From a virus: a stretch of 59,412 bases of DNA. Of this stretch, positions 53,063-59,412 are shown in pieces; position 1 is the stretch's first letter; every line of letters starts with the position of its first letter. Both the position numbers and the translations under genes were made by a program. The stretch spans positions 1-59,412 of the IMG/VR virus record IMGVR_UViG_3300042924_000395, one strand, 5' to 3'. The notes beneath the pieces were generated by a model, which saw only the letters and a program-made list of their open reading frames with translations, had not been told where the DNA came from and made no database searches.

Positions 53063-53665
53063 ATGAAAAACAAAACATTAGTCTTTCCTCAAAAAGAAAT
53101 AGATGTTCAAAACTATTATTGGTTTAAACATGGATTTGATGATAATGCATTGAATCAAATTTATCAAGATGTTGCCACTCTTCCTTTTATGGATGCTGGG
53201 ACAGGAGATGATAATATTCAGGATAAGAAGGTAAGATCATCAAAGATAAAATGGATTCCCCAAGAAGATAAGTGGGAGTGGGTATATGCAAGATTAATGG
53301 GAATGATTGTCGAAGCAAATAAATCTTTATGGAACTTTGATTTACATAGTGTATTAGATAATATTCAATATACAGAATATCATGCTGAGGATGGTGGACA
53401 TTATGATTGGCATCAAGATCTTGGACCAGGTTGGTTATCAAGAAGAAAGATAAGCATCACTGTACAATTATCTGATCCTAGTGAATATGAAGGAGGTGAA
53501 TTAGAATATTGGAAAGGTGGTCCACCTGAAAATGCAGATAAAGCACCTAAAGGAAAAGGAGTTGTATTTATATTTCCTTCATACATGATGCACAGAGTGA
53601 CACCAGTTACAAAGGGAGTGAGAAGATCATTGGTATTGTGGATAGGAGGAATTCCTTTTAAATAG
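53063..53665 (+). CDS. 2-oxoglutarate/Fe(II) oxygenase, prolyl-hydroxylase-like, 200 aa
   Basis: The double-stranded beta-helix motifs are complete: HYDWHQD (H117, D119) for iron, the distal His in SYMMHRVTPV (H177), and GVRRSLVLW with R187 for 2-oxoglutarate. The EYEGGELEYW strand and FIFPSYMMHRV are typical of PKHD/prolyl-4-hydroxylase-type enzymes common in phages. The length of 200 residues is normal. It is the last plus-strand gene, placed directly behind the collagen-like fibres but under its own promoter, and its stop overlaps the stop of the opposing heptosyltransferase gene by 8 bases. A fibre protein is a plausible substrate, but host proteins or other targets cannot be excluded. 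Confidence 0.82.
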   Translation: MKNKTLVFPQKEIDVQNYYWFKHGFDDNALNQIYQDVATLPFMDAGTGDDNIQDKKVRSSKIKWIPQEDKWEWVYARLMGMIVEANKSLWNFDLHSVLDNIQYTEYHAEDGGHYDWHQDLGPGWLSRRKISITVQLSDPSEYEGGELEYWKGGPPENADKAPKGKGVVFIFPSYMMHRVTPVTKGVRRSLVLWIGGIPFK

Positions 53666-54749
53666 GAAGTTTAGACATAACATCATTTACTGAAATACTC
53701 TTATGACATTCAAAATGTCTAGGAGTATTTTCATTTTCAGGACACCACATCCAGTCTCCTTTGTTAAACTTGAACATAGGATTGTTCCAACATCCATTAC
53801 ATACATCCTTATTAGTTATGCGTATACAGTTGTTTTGAAACTCATGGTCTTCTGTTGTGAAGTTAGATATCATAACTCCTTGCTTACCTAATCCCCAATT
53901 GAGCCAACTGATTCCACTAGATAATCCTATGTATGTATCTGCATACCACAGATAGTTCATTACATTCTCAAGAGATGTATCTTCTAACTTCTCTGCTCCA
54001 TAGTCATCTGCTTCCTGAGATAGTTCAAACACTCTATATCCTTTAATCTTTAGTGTTTGTATTAGTTCTGGCCAGTAATACCAGTGCTTACACTGAGCTG
54101 TAGATCTAGTGGAGATACAAATATATTCATTAACTGCAGGTCTTTCTTTAGGAGTGAATGCAATCCTAGGCTGTAACTCTTCATGCTCTAAGCACAAGAT
54201 ATTACTAGCTGCCTGTTGTAATGGTATAGTGGCAGGATGTACAGGTTCTTTTGATTCATCCCAATACCAGCCAATCTCCATCATTGCAATTATATTAGGA
54301 ACAGACTGTCCTCTTCCTACAAACTCTAATTCAGGATATACATCTTTGAATAGTTCATTCCTGAACGTGGATACAATAACATGACAATCATACACTTCTT
54401 TAAACTTTAAACAATAGGGCATCCAGGCAATGCTATCTCCTAATGATTTACTTTCAAAAGATATAAACACTCTCTTTCCTTTCACCTCATCTAATATGTT
54501 GATTTGCTTAACTGTACGTCCTTGGTATTTGACAAAGATGGCTATGTCAGATAGATACTTTCTATTAAGTCTAGCCCATGCTCCTGGCTTTAGTTTTGTT
54601 TCATAGATAGTTATGTGTTGATCTGTAAACATACCATCCACCTTACCTTTTCTATCTACAAACTGTATATCATACTCTCTATCTTTTCCTTCGTCTCCTG
54701 TTAGTTCAAAGTATAAACCATTAACATGGTGTAAGTTATATGTTATCAT
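53658..54749 (-). CDS. Autotransporter-type protein O-heptosyltransferase (TibC/BAHT family), 363 aa
   Basis: The layout matches the bacterial autotransporter heptosyltransferases. An N-terminal beta domain is followed by SKSLGDSIAWMPYCLKF with D105 at the catalytic-base position, CISTRSTAQCKHWYYWPELI and LSSGISWLNWGLGKQGVMIS. The C-terminus has the diagnostic four-cysteine metal finger VCNGCWNNP...DWMWCP...FECHKSI (C317, C320, C336, C348). Known members transfer ADP-heptose to Ser residues of repetitive adhesins in the cytoplasm. Here the gene faces Ser/Thr-Gly-rich fibre genes, so the phage fibres are obvious candidate acceptors. It overlaps the upstream oxygenase-like gene by 4 bases. The family call is strong; donor sugar and target are inferred. 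Confidence 0.85.
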   Translation of the reverse strand: MITYNLHHVNGLYFELTGDEGKDREYDIQFVDRKGKVDGMFTDQHITIYETKLKPGAWARLNRKYLSDIAIFVKYQGRTVKQINILDEVKGKRVFISFESKSLGDSIAWMPYCLKFKEVYDCHVIVSTFRNELFKDVYPELEFVGRGQSVPNIIAMMEIGWYWDESKEPVHPATIPLQQAASNILCLEHEELQPRIAFTPKERPAVNEYICISTRSTAQCKHWYYWPELIQTLKIKGYRVFELSQEADDYGAEKLEDTSLENVMNYLWYADTYIGLSSGISWLNWGLGKQGVMISNFTTEDHEFQNNCIRITNKDVCNGCWNNPMFKFNKGDWMWCPENENTPRHFECHKSISVNDVMSKLPI

Positions 54750-55324
54750 TTCTCTGTATTAAAAAAGAATGTTTGAAATAGTCTACCATCTTGTAGATCT
54801 TTGCCAAAGTAATCCAAAGATACATGGAATAAGTCACCTCTATATAAAATAAGTCTGTTATATACATTACCTATTCTATCTACCATCTCCCACTTTGTAT
54901 AATCCATACCTTCAACATGTGGTGCTGCAGTTTTTGTTTCTTCTTCTGTATGTTCAGTATATATCCAATTCTTAAGACCTGTTTCTTTGTGTCTAAAGAT
55001 ACCTGTGCCTGAAGACAAAGGAGCATCAGGAGTAAGATAGCACACACCTGCCCAATTTGTAGTGCCATCACTGTGAATCCATGATCTATCTTGTGCTGTT
55101 GTGTATTGGAAAGCACCTGAATTATCATCTCCCCACCAAACTACATCACCTGCAAAGGGTCTAATATTATCTTGTATTATTTGTTTAATACTATCATTTA
55201 GAAAAGACTTAGTTCTTCTACCAGGATAGTTACCAGACTCACCAAATTCTTGACTCATAGCAAACGCTCTCACCTCATCTGGGTTATTGTAAAAGTCTGA
55301 TATGGATAACATTTCTACTCTCAT
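54746..55324 (-). CDS. DUF6445-like 2OG-oxygenase-fold protein, 192 aa
   Basis: Recognisable pattern: SISDFYNNPDEVRAFAM, NYPGRRTKSF, SWIHSDGTTNWAGVCYLTPD, SGTGIFRHKETG, IGNVYNRLILYRGDLFHVS and GRLFQTFFFN. H84, D86, H167 and R181 occupy the positions of an Fe(II)/2-oxoglutarate site. Members occur in marine phages and bacteria next to glycosyltransferases. The substrate is unknown. It lies between the heptosyltransferase and the GT4 gene with 4-base overlaps on both sides, so it belongs to the same modification pathway. Confidence 0.7.
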   Translation of the reverse strand: MRVEMLSISDFYNNPDEVRAFAMSQEFGESGNYPGRRTKSFLNDSIKQIIQDNIRPFAGDVVWWGDDNSGAFQYTTAQDRSWIHSDGTTNWAGVCYLTPDAPLSSGTGIFRHKETGLKNWIYTEHTEEETKTAAPHVEGMDYTKWEMVDRIGNVYNRLILYRGDLFHVSLDYFGKDLQDGRLFQTFFFNTEK

Positions 55325-56343
55325 AAGTTGTTGTATGCGTTTATATATAATTGTCTTGTTCTGTCTGATGTATATCCTTCATTAATCTTCAGTATGTTAT
55401 AATAATACTTAGCCAAGATTTTAGCTACATTGTCCCAGCTATATTCTTCACGTCTATCTAATATAGCCTGTCTACGTTCTTCATAGTTGTGTATTACATT
55501 TACAATACCATCTACCACAGACTCTGTTGTAATTTTATTAATCACATGCATACCAGGGATAGGTTTACTACCTCTATAAGTTCCCACAATAGGAACTCCA
55601 CATGCTGTAGCTTCCATCAATGTTAGATTAGGATGTCCTGCTTCTAGCATAGATGGATGTACAAAGATTGTACTAGATCTGTATAACTCTCTAGTCTCAT
55701 CATCTGTAGGGTTTGTTAACTTTAAAGTTAACTTTGGATAATCCAATAGCTCAGAATGTATCTCAAAGAACTTGTTGTTATCAGGATGCCCAGCTATTGT
55801 AATAGGTAGGTTTAATAACTTAGCTGCTTCTATACCAAATCTAAATCCTTTTCTATCATATCCAGAATCACCTGCTAATCCATTGTTAGCTAACATTAAT
55901 AAAGAGTGTGGTCTTGGTGCATAGTCAGGAGTAAAGAATTCTGTATTAGCCCCATGTGGTAGATAGAATAATTTATCTGTAGCATCAAAGTAATCTATAA
56001 GATATTCAGCATGCGTAAAAGATATAATGCTATGCTTCATAGCCTCTAGGTTTTGCTTAAACACCCAGCTATCTTTACCATACCATTCTGTGTGGTGATC
56101 ATGTAGAGAGTATACATAAGGTATACCTTTATCTCTACAATATAAAGCTTGATTAGCTAAATGAGCATGAACAATTGTGTTAGGCCATTTCTCTAAGTCA
56201 TTCATATATTTAACATCTACAACATGTCCTTGTTTCTCAAGGGCAACCTTATATTCCCATGTAAGCCTTTCAACAGCTCCCCATCCATTTGGTGGTATGG
56301 TGATTAGTCCTGTTGCTACATGTACTGATTTTATTGGTTCCAT
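55321..56343 (-). CDS. GT4-type glycosyltransferase, 340 aa
   Basis: A GT-B enzyme. The N-terminal Rossmann half has an early glycine-rich acceptor loop (PPNGWGAVERLTWEYKVAL) and HAHLAN. The C-terminal half starts after FYLPHGANTEFFTPD, and the donor site reads STIFVHPSMLEAGHPNLTLM followed by EATACGVPIVG. Length and layout are those of family 4 retaining transferases. No membrane segment is present, so it should act in the cytoplasm on a nucleotide sugar. It overlaps the upstream GT2 gene by 13 bases. The acceptor is unknown; extension of the protein-bound sugar is a natural hypothesis. Confidence 0.85.
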   Translation of the reverse strand: MEPIKSVHVATGLITIPPNGWGAVERLTWEYKVALEKQGHVVDVKYMNDLEKWPNTIVHAHLANQALYCRDKGIPYVYSLHDHHTEWYGKDSWVFKQNLEAMKHSIISFTHAEYLIDYFDATDKLFYLPHGANTEFFTPDYAPRPHSLLMLANNGLAGDSGYDRKGFRFGIEAAKLLNLPITIAGHPDNNKFFEIHSELLDYPKLTLKLTNPTDDETRELYRSSTIFVHPSMLEAGHPNLTLMEATACGVPIVGTYRGSKPIPGMHVINKITTESVVDGIVNVIHNYEERRQAILDRREEYSWDNVAKILAKYYYNILKINEGYTSDRTRQLYINAYNNL

Positions 56344-57005
56344 TTGGTTCTAAATTTAATTTCATCAATTCTAAACTTCCTTTCTTTCTCTTCACTCATA
56401 CCTCCCACATTTAATGTTTCCATATGACAGACAATAGAATGTCTTACAAGAGCATGTTTAATACCAGCCTGCTTTAGTCTTTCTGCATAGTCGTTGTCTT
56501 GATAGTACATATCAAACAACTCATCAAATGGTAAGATCTTATCTAGTGCAGACTTCTTAATCACTGTACACCAACCTTGTAATGCTTCTGTCACAGCATA
56601 AGATTCATGATACTTACTATCAGTTCCTACAAAATGATTAGGGAACCATCTAGCATATAACAATGGGTCTTTAGGAGAGAATGCTTCTATGTCTTCTCTG
56701 TAGTCATGTACCTTCATCATCTCTGAGAACCACCATCTTTCATAAGCTACATCATCATTAGATATAACCACCCAATCACCTTGGCAATATGTAAATGCTA
56801 TGTTTAAAAACTTGTTGTAGTTAAAAGAATTCTCAGGATGTATATAGTTATGAATACGTGCATACCTATTTGGATCTTGTGTACCTGAGTCTACTAATTG
56901 CACACGAAACCTAAAGTCAATCTCACTATCATGCAATGTATCTATTGTACGTTGTGTCAGAGCCACATTAGTGCTATCTGTTAATATGATTACATCTATT
57001 GTCAT
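56331..57005 (-). CDS. GT2-type (GT-A) glycosyltransferase, 224 aa
   Basis: Begins TIDVIILTDSTN with the GT-A donor-binding strand. WVVISNDDVAY carries the metal-binding acidic motif, EALQGWCTVIKKSALDKI is the acceptor loop, and FDMYYQDNDYAERLKQAG is the conserved base motif of family 2. It is short but complete for the catalytic domain and has no membrane anchor. It overlaps its neighbours by 4 and 13 bases within the minus-strand cluster. The sugar and acceptor are not predictable. Confidence 0.85.
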   Translation of the reverse strand: MTIDVIILTDSTNVALTQRTIDTLHDSEIDFRFRVQLVDSGTQDPNRYARIHNYIHPENSFNYNKFLNIAFTYCQGDWVVISNDDVAYERWWFSEMMKVHDYREDIEAFSPKDPLLYARWFPNHFVGTDSKYHESYAVTEALQGWCTVIKKSALDKILPFDELFDMYYQDNDYAERLKQAGIKHALVRHSIVCHMETLNVGGMSEEKERKFRIDEIKFRTKWNQ

Positions 57006-59412
57006 TTCTTTCTGAATGATTTATGTGTATTGTCTATTAAAGAAAATCCATCTGCTTGGGTAGTAAGTCTTTTCTTAACCATTCCCATTTGAGGCCCTGC
57101 AAAGATACTATTAAAATACATATCAGCAGCATCCCATTTGTGTGTTCTTAAGTTGTTCTTTAAAAACTTAGCTGCCTCTTTTGGAAACATAATAGATTGT
57201 AAACCAATGATATGATTGGTTACATACATTTCATTATTGATATCTTTAACAATAGGTGATTGTGGCCAGCCATGTTCTAGTGTATCAGCATCTCCAAAAG
57301 ACATATAGTTTATGTTGTTTGGTACCAATAAGTGTGCACATTCCTCAACTTTTCGTACGAAAAAGTGTATGTCTGTCTCAATGATACAATCTCCTTCACA
57401 CACCATTAAGAAGTCACAATCATGAAACTCTGTTAAGATGGCATTCTTAAATGCTTCGTAGCATCCATAATGTGCTGGGGTAAGTGCAGTGCCATACTGT
57501 TGAATTTGTTGCTCATTGAAGAGTTCCATTGAAACACAATCTGGTCTGAGACAGTTATGCTTGGGTGGTAATGACTTATAGGGCTCGTTAAACTGTATGA
57601 CATATTCCCAGCCATGGTCTTTGACTCTTTCAAGGGATGCTCTACTTTGTTGTTCTCTTTCATCATTTAATGTGGTTTGTATATGAACTAATTTAATCTT
57701 AGGTCTTTCGTTCTTCCATTCAAACTTTCCTGTGTGTTGGTACTTATGTAAGTTATCTTTGGTCAGCTTAAACTCTTCCAACTTATATTGAACATCTCCA
57801 TCATAAAAATCCATTTTAATATCTATAGGATCTCCTTTGAATTCAAACTGATAAACAAGTTCATGGTTCTTAGCTGGTATTATTCTTTTCCACATGTAAT
57901 CTTCAATAGATACATAGATGTTTCTATAGTCTCTGTTATATGTAAAGAAGTAGAACACATAATTGTTTGGTTTTCCAACAACAGGGATGATAGAATAATA
58001 CTCACTATTTGATGCTACACCTAATCCACTGTGAACTAACAAGGTATCCTTATCATTAGTAACTAACTGTATATCATTTGGGTTGAAGCTAAAGATAACC
58101 TTTGACAAATAGTCTTCTAGATAGTTCTCACATCTTCTTCTCTTACACACTTCGTTCCATTCTTCTGGTGTACGCACATCATCAAACTCTTTCAAGAAGA
58201 AGTCTGTGTCAAACATAATACCATTGGTCTGAATTCCCTTACCCTGTGGAGTGGGTAGGGTAGCAGCATATAACTTTTTATCTGTTCTGAATGCATCATT
58301 TACTGCAGGGATATCTCTAGGATCTAATACAACATCATATGTAGTATAGAAGAACCTCTTAAACCCAAGCTCTTTAGCAACCTTAGCTGCATTAAATATA
58401 TTAGTTAAGACAGTCAATGACTGGTTACTATTCTTCAATCCATTGATGTTGATCTCAGCAAAGTAGTCTGGTCTGTCATTGTAAAACCTGGTGTAATAAC
58501 TGTGATGAGTCAAAGGATTATGCACATCGTATATATAACAATCCACCATGTTTTGAATGTCTATATCTACAGGATAGTGAGACACTAGTATAATCTTTCT
58601 ACCCAATGGTTTAAGACTATTGATAGTATCCTTAGTCCATTGAATCCTATCCTTAATGTTTGGATAGGTGCCTAAGATGATACACTCTTCTTCCATTACA
58701 TCTAAGTTTAATTTTTTGATAATATTGGTAGCATCACTACCAAGATCTCCAGTTAAATAAACCATGTTCTCTTCATTGTTATATTTGTTACAGTATACAT
58801 CTAGATTATACATCACTTTGATCAAGTCATCATATTCCATGGCTTCTTTAATAGCAATAGGATTTAACTCCTTGTTACCTCTATCTCCCTTTGATGGAAA
58901 GAAGAATACATCACATGCTTTTAAGAAGTCACTTACATCATCACGCTCTCCCCAGACAACACAGTTGTTTGGTTTATTAGCCATCAGTGGCTTCCAATAA
59001 TTCTCAAAGTTACCTGCTTGGTTACCTAGGAAGTGAAACTTCACCTTATAGTTCTTAAGTCTTTCTGCTAGTTGAAATGCATAAGCTTGATTCTTTCTAG
59101 GTGTAAATAGTCCTACAGTTACAAAGTGTTTGTATTCAGGATCTAAGCCATAGTCTTTTTGTCTTTCTACTTTATTTCTAACCTTCTTATCAATAGGATA
59201 TTCAATTACTTCTGTAGGTACATCTAAGTCTATGTATTGGAATGAGTTGTAAGAGCTAACAAATATAAACTTGTCAGGCATCCATCTCTTGTGCTTAGGA
59301 TTGAATGAGCTGTCATGCGTAGTCTCTGATATCTTCCAAGTTCTATTATCTGAATAGATGAATGCAGAAAGCTTGTCGTCCATGAACATCTCAGGAAACT
59401 CTTCCATCACTA
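57002..59412 (-). CDS. Multidomain glycosyltransferase, N-terminus outside window, at least 802 aa
   Basis: Three transferase-like parts are visible. Residues 1-190 are the donor half of a GT-B/GT4 enzyme (KHFVTVGLFTPRKNQAYAFQ, then ELNPIAIKEAMEYDD). Residues 235-480 look like a GT-A fold (IILGTYPNIKDRIQWTKDTI, FFYTTYDVVLDPRD). Residues 605-790 look like a second GT-A resembling GT25 (LTPAHYGCYEAFKNAI, then FLMVCEGDCIIETD). A small beta insert lies at 490-600. The frame is open to the right edge, so the listed start is artificial and the protein is longer. It heads the minus-strand cluster, overlapping the GT2 gene by 4 bases. It could add several sugars in sequence. Confidence 0.72.
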   Translation of the reverse strand, partial: VMEEFPEMFMDDKLSAFIYSDNRTWKISETTHDSSFNPKHKRWMPDKFIFVSSYNSFQYIDLDVPTEVIEYPIDKKVRNKVERQKDYGLDPEYKHFVTVGLFTPRKNQAYAFQLAERLKNYKVKFHFLGNQAGNFENYWKPLMANKPNNCVVWGERDDVSDFLKACDVFFFPSKGDRGNKELNPIAIKEAMEYDDLIKVMYNLDVYCNKYNNEENMVYLTGDLGSDATNIIKKLNLDVMEEECIILGTYPNIKDRIQWTKDTINSLKPLGRKIILVSHYPVDIDIQNMVDCYIYDVHNPLTHHSYYTRFYNDRPDYFAEININGLKNSNQSLTVLTNIFNAAKVAKELGFKRFFYTTYDVVLDPRDIPAVNDAFRTDKKLYAATLPTPQGKGIQTNGIMFDTDFFLKEFDDVRTPEEWNEVCKRRRCENYLEDYLSKVIFSFNPNDIQLVTNDKDTLLVHSGLGVASNSEYYSIIPVVGKPNNYVFYFFTYNRDYRNIYVSIEDYMWKRIIPAKNHELVYQFEFKGDPIDIKMDFYDGDVQYKLEEFKLTKDNLHKYQHTGKFEWKNERPKIKLVHIQTTLNDEREQQSRASLERVKDHGWEYVIQFNEPYKSLPPKHNCLRPDCVSMELFNEQQIQQYGTALTPAHYGCYEAFKNAILTEFHDCDFLMVCEGDCIIETDIHFFVRKVEECAHLLVPNNINYMSFGDADTLEHGWPQSPIVKDINNEMYVTNHIIGLQSIMFPKEAAKFLKNNLRTHKWDAADMYFNSIFAGPQMGMVKKRLTTQADGFSLIDNTHKSFRKK

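Noticed and set aside
1-59412. Stop-codon reassignment, known in some crAss-like phages
   Set aside because: TAA, TAG and TGA all end genes at sensible places (for example TGA at 1751, TAG at 47518), and the giant frames are intact with the standard code.

Overview
The window reads as part of a double-stranded DNA phage genome infecting a Bacteroidetes-type host, most likely a crAss-like phage (order Crassvirales). The base composition is visibly AT-rich. Start codons follow A-rich leaders rather than Shine-Dalgarno sites. Several intergenic spaces carry a Bacteroidetes-type promoter (TTTG, about 19-20 bases, TAnnTTTG). The gene order is the crAss-like virion block: capsid protein, ring/adaptor proteins, a giant tail nozzle protein, three large cargo proteins and a giant virion RNA polymerase with a DFDID catalytic motif. 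No host gene, tRNA, integrase, CRISPR or insertion sequence is visible. The standard genetic code works throughout.

Layout, plus strand. 1-592: end of the major capsid protein. 593-782: structured spacer. 783-3666: structural proteins ending at a terminator. 3748-10662: small structural genes, then an accessory block of fibre and adhesin genes built from reused modules (shared N-terminal anchors, poly-Thr linkers, swapped heads), ending at a strong terminator. A promoter then opens 10838-27164: metallophosphoesterase, ring proteins, a nozzle protein that appears split by inserted adhesin cassettes, and two cargo proteins. One cargo protein combines an NlpC/P60-like peptidase with two ADP-ribosyltransferase-like domains. 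27241-47518 holds a third cargo protein, the 4145-residue virion RNA polymerase (also carrying an HEXXH domain) and a 1744-residue protein with a PD-(D/E)XK nuclease core. After a promoter with a 5' hairpin, 47688-53005 encodes two very long Gly-Ser-Thr fibres and a small protein. 53063-53665 is a 2-oxoglutarate oxygenase with its own promoter.

Minus strand, 53658-59412: a tightly overlapping five-gene cluster facing the fibres. It encodes an O-heptosyltransferase of the autotransporter (TibC/BAHT) type with its four-cysteine metal site, a DUF6445-like oxygenase, and three glycosyltransferases (GT4, GT2 and a multidomain enzyme cut by the window end).

Working hypothesis: the phage builds Ser/Thr-rich collagen-like fibres and poly-Thr stalks, and carries its own sugar transferases and hydroxylases to decorate them. 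This fibre-modification module, the split nozzle and the dual-ART cargo protein are the most notable parts of the window. All functional calls are by reading sequence motifs; no database search was possible.
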